Shown piece after piece: positions 46,501 to 58,782 of a DNA stretch of 64,000 bases. Position numbers and translations under genes: made by a program. The notes under the pieces are model-generated. The model saw only the letters and a program-made list of their open reading frames with translations, made no database searches and had not been told where the DNA came from. The stretch is from contig OY754978.1 in NCBI GenBank assembly GCA_963576475.1, positions 15,982,718 to 16,046,717 of the forward strand, in the 5' to 3' direction. The DNA comes from Molanna angustata (lineage: Eukaryota; Arthropoda; Insecta; Trichoptera; Molannidae). Within the stretch, counting starts at the first letter, position 1. Each line of letters begins with the position of its first letter.

Positions 46501-46598
46501 TGATATTGCAAAATAATTGGGTGACAATATTATAAAAACGATTGCTTTTTCTTTCACAATTTTACATTCTTGGCCAACGGCGGGACATAAAAGCTAGT
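43556..46598 (+). mobile_element. Right arm of the giant inverted repeat
   Basis: It starts tatatctaaagtaataaagc, has a (GT)n run at about 43590-43630, then the part matching 39290-40180 of the left arm, then minisatellite blocks (44500-45790), the tggccacaaccc-type units (45830-46500), and the end ggacataaaagctag|t. No insertion of the foldback-11 element is present here. The 65-codon frame at 44033-44230 (-) mirrors 39578-39799 in the left arm because of the inverted repeat, and is not evidence of a gene. Confidence 0.75.
44500..45790. repeat. Minisatellite blocks in the right arm
   Basis: About six units of roughly 120 bp (ggatttaaacttttttcttc ... gtgtatttggtcattttacctatgaag ... atcctgggagaagaaggtcc ... 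ccatctcttcgcagg) at 44520-45145, then 27-bp-type units (gggacgggaggtactgaagggcctgaa) at 45160-45325, then about five units of 80-110 bp (tagaccttt.gg ... acaaactatttccaatagtctaatt.ttcttctt) at 45350-45790. Copy numbers exceed those in the left arm, which accounts for the arm-length difference once the foldback insertion is removed. Confidence 0.85.
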
Positions 46599-46703
46599 TT
46601 CTAATATAATATTTTTTTATTATTACAAATAATCAAAATACATTATCTAGTTACAAATAAAAAATAAATAAGAAGGTACCAACTATTCAAAATTAAATAA
46701 ATT

Positions 46704-46912
46704 TCGGCCTTCGTGGCTCAGTTGATAAGATATCGTACTGCAGAGCCTTAGGTCCCGGGATCTATTCCTGGTGAAGACACAGTTTTAAATGTGTTTTCAG
46801 TCTGGATCTAAACTTACAATAAACATCAACTTGTTATTGAATGTGTGTTAAATTGATAATTAACATAGTAACTGTTACTAGTCATCCTAGAAGCAATAAA
46901 AAATAAAATTAA
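46704..46912 (+). mobile_element. tRNA-derived SINE, family C, copy 3
   Basis: Head tcggccttcgtggctcagttg, B arm degraded to ggtcccgggatctattcc, then cagtctggatctaaact and cttgttattgaatgtgtgttaa. More decayed than the copy at 40659. It lies about 105 bp outside the giant inverted repeat. Confidence 0.75.
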
Positions 46913-48644
46913 CTATCAATTAGTTTATCATTATATTTTAAATTTCAGTTACGATTTAATTTTAACCGGTATCACGTACCCACAGAGTGACAGAGTATGT
47001 GCATACAGTATTTTGATGTTTTCATAAAAGATGGTACCTTGGTATTATTGAATTGAAAAACCTGAGAATACATAAGTATGTTTAATGTTACTTCTATCAC
47101 GAAGGATATGATGAATGGAATTATAAATGATCATGATAATGAAATGATGAAATAATGAGGAAAATGAATCAACTTTTTTATCAAAGTTGTAGATATCAGA
47201 TTAAGTTTACAATTATTGTTGCTGTGTATTTACATTTAAAAAATTTATGCGTTTGTATTTCTATTTGTTTTTTAATATTAATTTAATACACTTACCTCTT
47301 CACTATGTATGGCCTCGCGTTGCTTTGGTTTGGAAGAAATTGCTTTATGGCATAAAACCCTTCTTTGTGCACATTATTCTACATGAAGTTAAAAAAATAA
47401 AAATAAATAATATAATATGAATTAAAAAAATTCGTGGACAACGTTTGATTTAAAAATATTTAAAATAACATGTTTTTTGATTAAAATATATTTTAGGTTT
47501 AAGTAGTTAAATATAACAATGTAGGTACCGAATGGGTTTAACATTAAAAACAATGAATTAAAAATAGGTTATTTTTTTGTAACGAATTATCATTTTTTTA
47601 TGCATTTTATTGTTTTTTTTAAAGTTAGAAACACACTTTACAATTAATATTGACATTGTGAATAAAACTGAGAATGGAGCCAACGCCTACGTTTTTCATA
47701 TCGAAATTACAAACCCGAATATACAAAAAAAAATACACTAAAACATACGACAACTGGGTACCTATCTCTTTCTGTCACACACTCCTTAGGTGCAGAGCGA
47801 AAGAGACCAAATTAATACTATTACCCTGTTGTTTATTGGGCCGATTCTACATTGTATATTTATTCAATGTTATCATTACGCACCACTTGTAATGAAATTT
47901 GATAATGTAGATAGGACATTTAAATGCGAAATTATTCGACGAGTATTATAAACACTCGCAACTACAGGGTGTTTCTTCGAACGCGTCATCATACCACGTG
48001 TGTGGGGTCTTTACTACAACCATGATAATCTTTGATACACGGTTTTTTGGTTTGAATAAAATAAATTAAAATAAACAATAAAAAAAAATAACAAAGATAT
48101 TTATGAAAATAACTACACGATAATGATTTAGTAAAATTTCAGCGCTAAATTTACCATACACGCCGCTACCGCCTTCATGAATTCATAATGCTTCGTTACC
48201 CATTTATATAAAAAAAACATTTCATTATATAATATTATTTTATTTTTTTATTTCTGAATTTATTTCTGTTTTTTACTTACTTTGTTTTGTGAACCAATGT
48301 TGTTTTTATTTAATTTGTGGATCACTGATTTCTTACATATCACTTTTTTAAATACATACTGTGTAACTTATGTATTGTGAATAATTGTAAAAGGACTCTT
48401 ACTGTATTTAAAAATAAATAAATATTTTATTGGTTTTGAGACCAATTTAGGTTCTATTTTGCAGTACGTTTAATGCCTTAAAATAGATAATTGTTTCTGA
48501 AAATATCTTTAAACAAACTATGAAACAAAGGCGTATAATTTTTATTTATAAAATTACATTTTTAAATGTGACCTTGAAATACTGTATTTTTTTAAAGAAT
48601 GGCCATAAATACTAAAATTAAATTAATTTAATATGTGAAAGACA
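46913..48644. other. A+T-rich stretch, no gene recognised
   Basis: The 72-codon frame at 47674-47892 (+) has no domain, and its Cys/Leu-rich end looks accidental. gcagagcgaaagagacc near 47790 is short and unassigned. Confidence 0.4.
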
Positions 48645-48740
48645 CGAATACAAGTGGTGGAGGGTTATATCCAGCAATGGAACAAGGAATCGAGGAAGAT
48701 GAAGAATATAATAAACCAGGATTATAGTCAAGTTGGAAAA
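48645..48740 (+). pseudogene. RTE-like LINE terminal scrap
   Basis: The frame reads QVVEGYIQQWNKESRKMK, matching the EAYIQQW end found in RTE-like LINE tails (compare the minus strand at 6376-6690). Only the last codons survive. Confidence 0.5.
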
Positions 48741-48807
48741 AGTAAGCATAGCCCTTAACGAGCAACTTTAAAATCAATACGATTGGAAAGTGTCTAAAAA
48801 CCTTACG

Positions 48808-48990
48808 ATGTTTATTTATTTATTTAATCGTTTACGGCATATTAGGTACTAAGATTTACGGCATATAGATATATACTAAGATTTACGGTATATAGGTACT
48901 AAGATTTACAAAAGAACATAAAAAACATATACGTATTGATAACAAAATAACAGAAAAAAAACCTTACAAAAAAAGGAAAAACAATCATAA
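48808..48990. repeat. Tandem atttacgg repeat of the tttatttatttat family
   Basis: It begins tttatttatttatttaatcg, then ggtactaagatttacggcatat is repeated about three times with period near 29-35 bp, then an A-rich tail. The start resembles 52721-52760 (tttatttatttataaacggc), suggesting two members of one family. Confidence 0.5.
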
Positions 48991-49489
48991 TTATATACCT
49001 CCATAATTAAACGAAAAAAATCAATAACAAAATTGAATTAATTTTTATTTTCTTTCCTTCCCTTTAAATAATATGTGTACATGCACATAAATATGCAAAC
49101 TTACACATTTTATTTGAGGGTATGTTTTTGTAAATGTTTTAGTAAGGTGTCCTTATATTTTCTTGCAGGTACCTATACATTCTCTCTTTCTTTTATATAG
49201 ACACACTCACACACATGTACACATCCTTACACTCATATGTACACACATACCTACACACATGCACTATCATTCAGATATAAATGTTTTTCATATGTAGCTT
49301 TAAGTACATAATGTAAGCACAGTAGTCAAAATTTATTGTTAATAATATGGAAATTTGTTATTGATTTTAGTCTTATATTAATGCATCTATATAAAAAATG
49401 TTATTATACTGTAAATTTCCCCGAAATAAAATAAAATAAAATAAAAAAATATTGCTTTATAGAATCGAAGATAACATCCGTGTTTTTCT
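48991..49489. other. A+T-rich stretch with short CA-rich patch
   Basis: acacactcacacacatgtacac low complexity at 49201-49262. No gene recognised. Confidence 0.45.
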
Positions 49490-49640
49490 TCTTTTTCTTC
49501 GATGGCGCTACAGCCCAAATCATGCCTTGGTCTCCGTTAAATTTCGCCTCCATCCCATCCTGTCTTCTGCTACCGCTTTCCAGCTCCTCTCCCGGAGAAG
49601 CTGAGCTGCAGCCTTGTTTCGGTACATCCGTAAACATCAA
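49490..49640 (-). pseudogene. RTE-like LINE terminal scrap
   Basis: The minus strand reads, across a frame break, an AVAEDRMGWRRNLTETKA segment, FGL and a stop, then the 3' UTR start gatggcgctacagccc shared with the LINE at 17010-18180. The A-rich aagaaaaagaagaaaaac end lies at 49481-49500. It is 5'-truncated to the last roughly 45 codons. Confidence 0.7.
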
Positions 49641-50261
49641 AAATATCCGTCAGTTAACCATACTCATTACCCAACCGATGAATTGTATTCATTGGTGAGT
49701 TATGCAAATAACTGTCATCTTACATGGCGGTTACTCCCTAATGCAATACGGTAATGCATCTGACTACTAATAAGGTTAGCACAAAGCCTTGATTTATAGA
49801 AGGGATATGCCTAGAAAATGTCGGTTTTGTGCTTACTTCAAAACCGCGATTGATGAGGTATTTGGAGTAGTTTAAATATGGTCAAAGAGTACGGCCTCGT
49901 TTAGTTAACGGTGCCGCTATATAATCACTATGTAAATTGTTAATAATATTTTACCCAAGCGGCCGAGCTTACCCCCTTTGATTGGATGGAATTTCAACGA
50001 GTTTTGTGTTGGGTGTGATACCAGAACATACCTATGTATTTAGGTATTACAAATATATTTTTTAATTTCCCGCTCTCCACTCACTCACTGCATAGTATCT
50101 GTACACACGTTTTGAGGACATCCTGTCGATAATTATTTGGATTTGTGGAATTTTTCGTGTAGATGCTAATTTGTTACGAAACTGAAATGATCTTCTATAT
50201 CACAGTGTTAATAAAGGATTTTTTTTGTTTACAGTAAAAATAATATTGCAAATATCATCAT
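49641..50261. other. Stretch without recognised feature
   Basis: Nothing coding or repetitive recognised. Confidence 0.4.
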
Positions 50262-50890
50262 CATCATCGTGTTTGCCCACTGCAGGAAATAGGCTTCTCC
50301 TCTCCTTCTCCACTCCTCCCGTTCCTATGCGACTCCCATCCACTGTGGTCCAACAAATCTTTGAATGTCGTCCATCCATCTGTTAGGTGGTCGCCTTGTG
50401 TTCTCTTGTCGCCTCTCGGTCTCCACTCCACCAGTCTTTTCGTACACCTATTGTCGGTCATTCTTGATATGTATCCTGCCCATCTTCACTTCTGCATGGC
50501 TATTCTCTCAACCACATCGGACAGTTTGGTCTGACTGCATATCCAGTCATTCCTCTTCCTATCTTCAAGTTTTATGGCCAACATTATCAATTTCATTTTT
50601 CTTTGTGCTACACGCAGCTTGTTGGCAGACAATTTGGTTAAGGTCGTAGTTTCCATGCCATAAGTGAATACTGGCAGAATGCACTGCTCAAACACCCCTG
50701 ACTTCAGGGAATTCGGTATGGGGCTACGAAAAGTGTTCCCAAAATCCGACCATGCGAGACTTATTCTTCTCTCAATTTCGATGGTTTGATTGTCTCTGTC
50801 TAGAGTCATCTTATGTCCAAGGTATATAAAGTGGTTAACCTCTTCTACTGGAAGGTAATAATTGCTTGTGTCAAAGTCTGTCATTATTTG
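50262..50890 (-). pseudogene. RTE-like LINE 3' end, about 200 codons
   Basis: The frame at 50884-50486 begins near VNHFIYLGHKMTLDRDNQ (the YLG block), with EIERRISLAWSDFG, FEQCILPVFTYGMET, KMKLIMLAIKLEDRKRN and VERIAMQK. After a shift it continues on the same strand with TDNRCTKRLVEWRP, RTQG, a WMDDIQR-type segment and EAYFLQW, then ends in a (GAT)n tail at about 50263-50276. The RT core with YADD is missing. The YLGH...EIERR...GMET order is typical of RTE-like LINEs. Compare 58265-58770, a second member of the same subfamily. Confidence 0.85.
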
Positions 50891-50935
50891 ATTAATATAT
50901 TTTATTTTAATTTAATTTATTTATTAAGAATTTTT

Positions 50936-51126
50936 TATTTGAAGACTGGAAAATATATTGAAAGTCGAGTAAAGGTAGATAATAAAGTGAATGGTGCATT
51001 ATGATATGTAATGGCTGATCCAATTATTTCGAGGCAAGCAAAGCTCGCGGTACACAATCGTCGTACCGCCTCTAATGTATGCTTGTGAGACATGGACAAT
51101 GGACATGGCAGAAGGCGCATGAAGGT
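50936..51126 (+). pseudogene. LINE RT-thumb scrap, same family as 14640-15691
   Basis: The plus strand encodes YIESRVKVDNKVNGAL, then after a stop MADPIISRQAKLAVH, then a frame change and PPLMYACETW. This is collinear with DIERRVMAGNRINGALRPVMSDP ... TLMYASETW at about 15450-15605. Confidence 0.7.
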
Positions 51127-51345
51127 AGAATTCTTCTGAGTCGCTTTCCTCATCACTGTGGGTCGTGATCCTCTCTTCTCTTCGCCATCATCACCTGGTG
51201 GACAGCACTCCTCCATCTCTCCCGACACTCCGCAGTTCACAATGAACCTACTACTGTTAGGCCAGTAACCGTTTTGATCTGGTCAGTCCATCTAGTCGAG
51301 GATCTTCCTCTACCTCTACTCCCCTCCACACTGTGGTAAAACGAT
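51127..51345 (-). pseudogene. LINE C-terminal scrap
   Basis: The minus strand reads VEGSRGRGRSSTRWTDQIK, then a stop, then AECRERWRSAVHQVMMAKRRED, a typical LINE tail (GRG.S.TRW.D.I ... RWR..V). It abuts the opposite-strand LINE scrap at 51126. The family differs from its neighbour, so a shared event is not shown. Confidence 0.65.
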
Positions 51346-51482
51346 GTACCTATCATAGAATAATAAATTAGGATATAATACGAAAATGTATGTTGGAAAA
51401 AAAATACATAGGTAATATTATGGTGTCCCATTCAGTATTTTCATCTTATTCGACTTTTCCCGATTTAGTCGCGGTAGATCCT

Positions 51483-51838
51483 CCTGGGGGGGGGGGGGCA
51501 AGTCCAATTAAACGGTGAAATCAAAACTCTCACGACTTCCCATATCAAGGATATAATTTTCATATGGTGTTCGATATCTTAATATATTATTGATCTCTGT
51601 ATGAAAATGATTTCCATGATATGGTTAGTCAAAATGGTTCAGGATCAGGGGGGCAAGTCACGTCAAATGGTGGAGTCAAAACTTTTATGTATGTATATAA
51701 TTATCTTATGGAGTTCTATTAAATCATAAGATATTATAGAATTCCATGAGATAATTATATCCATGATATGGGATATCATGAAGGATTTGATTTCACTGTT
51801 TGACGGGACTTGCCCCCGAGACTTGCCCCCCCCCCAGG
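51483..51838. mobile_element. MITE with G-run terminal inverted repeats
   Basis: Left end cctgggggggggggg then caagtcc, aacggtgaaatcaaaa, cccatatcaaggatataatt. The right end is its complement: aattatatccatgatatggg ... tttgatttcactgtttgacgggacttgcccc ... cccccccagg. The arms are about 75-85 bp. An internal second start (ggggggcaagtcacgtcaaatgg, 51648-51672) suggests a compound structure. No coding capacity. A relative is at 40567-41402. The superfamily and target duplication are unresolved. Confidence 0.75.
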
Positions 51839-52720
51839 TATGTACATATTAACCAGGAAACTCTCGTTGTCAAGGTATCGCTACGGTTCCTCTGAAGTTA
51901 ATTGTGAATGCTATGTCAAGTCTCTGGCCATTTAATATTCAAGTATATTCAATAAAAATATAAATGTGTGATATTGTTTAAGATACAGTAAAACCGTCCT
52001 TTTATTAAAAAAATATGAGAGCCTCATAATGGTGTGGCCTTAAAATATACTTGTGCAGATAATAAATTTAATTATGGAATTCGTATTTTTAATTCTTGGA
52101 ATAATTAATTGTGGAAGACACTTAATTAAAGATAAAAATACGCCATGCATTTCTCAGAACCTTACATGAAATAATTAATCATTTTAACTTGTTTTCTTTT
52201 TACCAACAGAGAGTTGAATCAAATCGTGAATCTTAAATGGAAATATTTTGAATCCATTTGTTATTTTTGATGAAAAAATATTCCACTTTACGTCAGTCCC
52301 GTGGGTTTTAAAAGCTTTTATTGTCCATACCTATATACGTATATTCATGTCTATGTATGTTGGGGTCGTGTATACATATTATATACATAACGTTTTATTA
52401 TAATATATTGTATTATATTATAACAGAATTCTCACATTATTTTATTCAATGAAACACTAGTAACCGCATTACAACAACGAAAAGAGATTAGGAACATCAA
52501 AATACAAACAATAGTAGACAATTAATTTTGAGAGATGTTTTCCAGATACGAATATTTGTTTTGTGAAATAAACACATATTTTTGCTAAATAAATTCAACA
52601 TGAATTTTGTGACACATTTTCATCTTTATTATAAAATGTGTAGAGCCGTTGTGTGATCATCCAAGGTCGTTTTTTCTTTATTTTTGGCTCAAAGAAACAA
52701 CGTAGGAACCTACTCTTTTA
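51839..52720. other. A+T-rich stretch, nothing recognised
   Basis: No coding frame or known repeat. Confidence 0.4.
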
Positions 52721-53115
52721 AATGTATTTATTTATTTATAAACGGCACAAAATGCCTTTTACATGGGTACATAGATAAAACATATATTGATGATAAAAAT
52801 ACTAAAGAAAAAAAAACAATTAGGTATACACTTAAACCTAAATAGTAAGACAAAAATAAAAAAAAACAATCGATGTAAGCAAACATAAAAAAAAGATATA
52901 CATACAGAAAATTCAAAAATAAAAAACAGTAAATTCAAAAATAAAAACAGTAAATTCAAAAAAAAAAACAATAGATGTAAGCAAACATGAAAAAAAGATA
53001 TCCATACAGAAAATTCAAAAAACAAAAACAGTAAATTCAATTATAAAAAACAGTAAATTCTAAAATAAAAACAGTAAATTCAAAAAAAAAACAATAGACG
53101 TAAGCAAACATAAAA
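52721..53115. repeat. A-rich tandem repeat, ~114-bp period
   Basis: After tttatttatttataaacggcac, a segment with caatagatgtaagcaaacat, aaaaaaagatatacatacag and short acagtaaattcaaaaataaaa sub-repeats recurs about three times (near 52866, 52970 and 53090). The hydrophobic open frames on the minus strand (Phe/Leu-rich) come from this low complexity. Confidence 0.7.
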
Positions 53116-53345
53116 AAATTATGTACATTATATGCCTCAAAAAATAAAAATAGAATATAATCCACATCACGCTACTTTGTTTATGGTACACGCTACGTTA
53201 TTTTTGTGAAAAATGTTAAATTGTTATAGACGTAATACTGTGTTAGATGCTTTGTAAAATGTGTAAATTTACCGAAGGTGTCGAGTTTCAGAGCTGAAGC
53301 ATTTATGTAGTTACAAAAATATACGCCAAAAATATATTATAAAGA
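53116..53345. other. Short spacer, nothing recognised
   Basis: A+T-rich and featureless. Confidence 0.4.
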
Positions 53346-53752
53346 CTAGCGTCTGTACAGGCGCAGCGTACGGATCGGACGGAGCGCATCAGATGGATTT
53401 TAGAATTCTTTGTATAGGAATTCATACAAGTGCGTCCACTGATCGGCAGCGGACGGAGAAATTTGTCATTAAGATATGTGTATCCTAGAAAAGGCTATGG
53501 GCTATTTTTTTACATTCATTATAATTTTCATACAATATTTTCATCGAATAAAATTATGTACGAGCCGAGTACGTGATTACATTGAAAAACATTTTTGTAT
53601 TGGCATTTACTATGGAAAATTGTTAACAAATCCAAAGGACTGATGTGTCGGTTATCCGATCGGTGCGCCTCTGTGGACGCAATGCCACAAACAAATCCGT
53701 CTAATGCGCTCCGTCCAATCCGTCTGCTGCGCATATAATATGGACGCTAGCC
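53346..53752. mobile_element. MITE with ~56-bp terminal inverted repeats
   Basis: Left ctagcgtctgtacag...gcgcagcg...cggatcggacggagcgcat. The right end is its complement atgcgctccgtccaatccg...ctgcgc...ggacgctag. The ends can be read as TA-flanked gcgtc...gacgc, which would fit a TA-duplicating superfamily, but an 8-bp duplication is not excluded. Internal gcgtccactgatcggcagcggacggag repeats the same word set. No transposase. The 68-codon minus frame covers the GC-rich right arm and is not a gene. Confidence 0.75.
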
Positions 53753-53756
53753 GCTA

Positions 53757-53968
53757 AATTTCAGCGTTCTAGCTTTTATGGTTTCTGAGATATATGGAAA
53801 TATAAACTAAAATTTCAAAAGTTGATAACCCCTGACTGAAACAAAAATTCACACTTCTTAGTATAAAAGTTTTGTAGGCCTATAACTGTTTATATATTCT
53901 GAAAATTTGGGCTTTGTAAATTGAGCGGATCAAAAGTTATAAGGGGGGGACGGACACACACACACACA

Positions 53969-54018
<50 letters not shown>

Positions 54019-54216
54019 CTCACATAAAATGTTCTACTCCGAATTCTGAGTAAATCCATGTATGGGAACGTATATGCTGCGAGGCCTCTAGTTCGTGTTA
54101 TTAGCATGCAAAAAGTCCACTACACCATACAAAATTTTCCTTCGTACACGCATCTTGGCTTAATAATGTCGATTCATTAAGAGAATTGAATTCTCATGAA
54201 CGAATCGACAGTTGGA
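53757..54216 (-). mobile_element. HINE-like element, 5'-half copy
   Basis: It covers the part from the atttcagcgttctagcttttatgg block through the (CA)n run (53956-54016) to the end ...gaatcgacagttgga at 54216 (TC end on the minus strand). The CTAG half is missing. Confidence 0.85.
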
Positions 54217-54269
54217 AAACTATTTTTTTTATACGGACTGTTATAAGGACTGTTGCTGTTATTGTAAAC

Positions 54270-54545
54270 AAAGCAATTTCTCAATAGATGGCGTTACTAA
54301 AAAGTTTCTTCGACACTTCATAGATGGCAATTGTATTATCAACTTATTTTCAAACGAACAGATTTTCATGATTAAAATATATATAACTTTCAAGAATATG
54401 ATTGATAGGGAACTCAATAAGAAGGCATAATTTGTGAACGTTTCGCAAGCGCATAAAGTGATCACGTAAAAGAGCCGATGACAGGTCGCGAGCCATGTAG
54501 GTGACTTGGGTTTCTGGTATATGTAAATATTCCAATTTAAAAATT
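54270..54545. repeat. Foldback-11 family, unit-C-like copy
   Basis: It contains ctcaatagatggcgtta, aacgaacagattttcatg, gatagggaactcaataag, aaggcataatt, gtgaacgtttcgcaagcgcataaagtgatcacgtaaa and gatgacaggtcg. Single arm, diverged. Reading frames of this copy are shifted relative to other copies. Confidence 0.8.
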
Positions 54546-55438
54546 TGTCATAAAATAAATAATTTGTTTAAGGCCTCCTTCACTCTCAAATAATATTTCT
54601 TTTTCTACAAATTATGTAGGTTCCGAGAACCCAAGAATTGTAATTAATTCTCATAACACAGGTAAGTAAAATTTTTGATATTTATGAAATGCTTTGAAAT
54701 ATAATAACGCTTTGTGGTCTTCATGACCCACGTTGGTTGGGATACAACAAAATTACAGTTGAGTATGTAACATGTTATATTTTTAGGCATAATTCAATGT
54801 CAGTAAAATTTCTGAGAAATAAGGAATGTTTGCTTTTGCGGTTCTGAAACCCGCAAACATTTCTTTGTTTTTAAAACTTTGGAAATGTAGATATGTGTGA
54901 GCTAATTTTCATATTTATTTATAAATTTCTGTTTTCGCATCTCATTTGAAATCACCCCATAAAAAGTTACAAACAATATGATAAAAATAGAATTATTCAA
55001 ATAACTTAACAAACATAAAAACGTGTAAATGAAAAAAGATAAAAAAGGATAATTGAGTTCGTGTTGACTTTGGTGTATTAGTCGCCATTCTTCATAAGGA
55101 GGAGCAGCGCAAGAAGAATAAGAAGAAAATAAACTAATTGATGTAGGTAGATAAAAAAATCCACTCGTTTATATATTCTTAAGCATTGTTTAACATAACT
55201 ATTTACAATCTTTTAGCTAACTTTACATGTCTGTCCGTACTGGGCTATGTTAAGATACAACGCTCGACGTCGGGCGTCGGTCGTACCTGAAGTTGCAGAT
55301 TATAGCGTTTTTCACACTTACATAATATCTAACTCAACGCTTTCGAGCGGCGTTTCAATATGAACGCAGCATCGGGCGTTTTAAATGTCAAATATCATTT
55401 ATCATACATGTCTATTTTTAGGTTATATTTTTATCGAA
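54546..55438. other. A+T-rich stretch, no gene recognised
   Basis: A patch at 55255-55385 has repeated cgctcgacgtcgggcg / aacgctttcgagcggcg words, possibly an unrecognised MITE arm. Otherwise nothing. Confidence 0.4.
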
Positions 55439-57739
<2,301 letters not shown>

Positions 57740-58264
57740 TTAAATACTGTTAAAAATATAAATACTGTTTATTTTGAAAGTTTTAACTAGGCGCGATTTT
57801 TGAAATTTTTCAAAACTTTAGGTACGATGCGCGAACGGAAGATGTTAACCGATTTTAATTTTTTTATGGAGTTTTTCTTCACATTACAATAGGCAACTTT
57901 TCCGCACTTTTCAGCGTTTCGAAATTAAAAAAAAACTTTTTTGTAAATAATATTGTAAGGTGTAATCCCAATTAAATCATAAAATTTGTTATAATTATGT
58001 TATTTAAAGTAATTATTCAATTTTAAAAGTTGTTTCCTGATCTTTATGAAACTCTTTTTTTAATAATGTTATTGTAATATTTATTATTAAAAATATTGTC
58101 GTAAAATAATACTGATTGGATTTAGGTATATGATTCTTAATTATACATGTTTCATTGTATCTTTTCCACTCCATTGGGAACGTCATAGGTTTTAAAGTCC
58201 TGTTTTTTACTATGGGCATTGTGAGGTATTTCGCATTCTCCTACCCCACTCCATTAGGAACGTT
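57740..58264. other. A+T-rich stretch, nothing recognised
   Basis: No coding frame or repeat recognised. Confidence 0.4.
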
Positions 58265-58780
58265 CTTCTTCTTCTTCAGCCTGTTTTCATCCATTCTTGG
58301 ACATCATTATCATGACATTCTGAATTCTATCCCAGCAACTTTCTCTCCATAGCTCTCTGTGTCACTAACAGCTTGTACATTATTAGTTTTGTTAGGACCG
58401 ATGTTTCCATTCCATAAGTAAGCACTGGGAGAATACATGCATCAAATAGCTTCTTTTTTAAATAATGGGAGTATTCATGGGATTTCAGAATGTATGATAA
58501 TTTTCCAAAAGCTGCCCAGGCAAGGCCAGGTCTTCTCTCTATTTCTGCCTCTTGATTTTCTTTGGTTAGCATCACGGTATGGCCTAGATATATGTATCTG
58601 TCTACTCTTTCAATTTGCACTCCATCTATTATGATGTGGAAGGACTCTTCTGCGTTACTCATCATTTTGGTCTTGGAGACCAAATCTTCAATCCAATGTT
58701 CACACAGGCTGAATTTATTTCTGTCTGCATAGTTTTCGATTCCTCCCCATCCTTGGCAAATATGAACGTTATAGGACTTA
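58265..58780 (-). pseudogene. RTE-like LINE fragment
   Basis: The minus strand from 58765 reads FIFAKDGEE (just after the expected YADD site), NSACVNIGLKI, SKTKMMSNAEESFHIIIDG, RVDRYIYLGHTVML, EIERRPGLAWAAFG, LFDACILPVLTYGMET and QRAMERKLLG, then decays. The upstream part is cut exactly where the 11-bp minisatellite begins. Same subfamily as 50262-50890. Confidence 0.85.
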
Positions 58781-58782
58781 AA

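Larger units (their letters stand above)
36262..46598. repeat. Giant 10.3-kb inverted repeat
   Basis: The outer ends are exact reverse complements: actagcttttatgtcccgcc at 36262 and its complement ending at 46598. Collinear inverted matches continue through both arms (36262-40240 and 43556-46598) to inner ends sharing tatatctaaagtaataaagc. The spacer is 40241-43555. There is no open frame for a transposase, polymerase or integrase, so a Polinton or other large DNA element is not supported. Either two copies of one non-autonomous element sit head to head, or it is a single foldback structure. Confidence 0.85.

Noticed and set aside
36262..46598. Polinton/Maverick or other large DNA transposon
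   Set aside because: No DNA polymerase B, integrase, ATPase or capsid-like frame is present. The interior is minisatellite and insertions.
4044..46912. About ten apparent tRNA genes with good A and B boxes
   Set aside because: Each is continuous with a family-specific body and usually an A-rich tail, and they recur as families. They are SINE heads.
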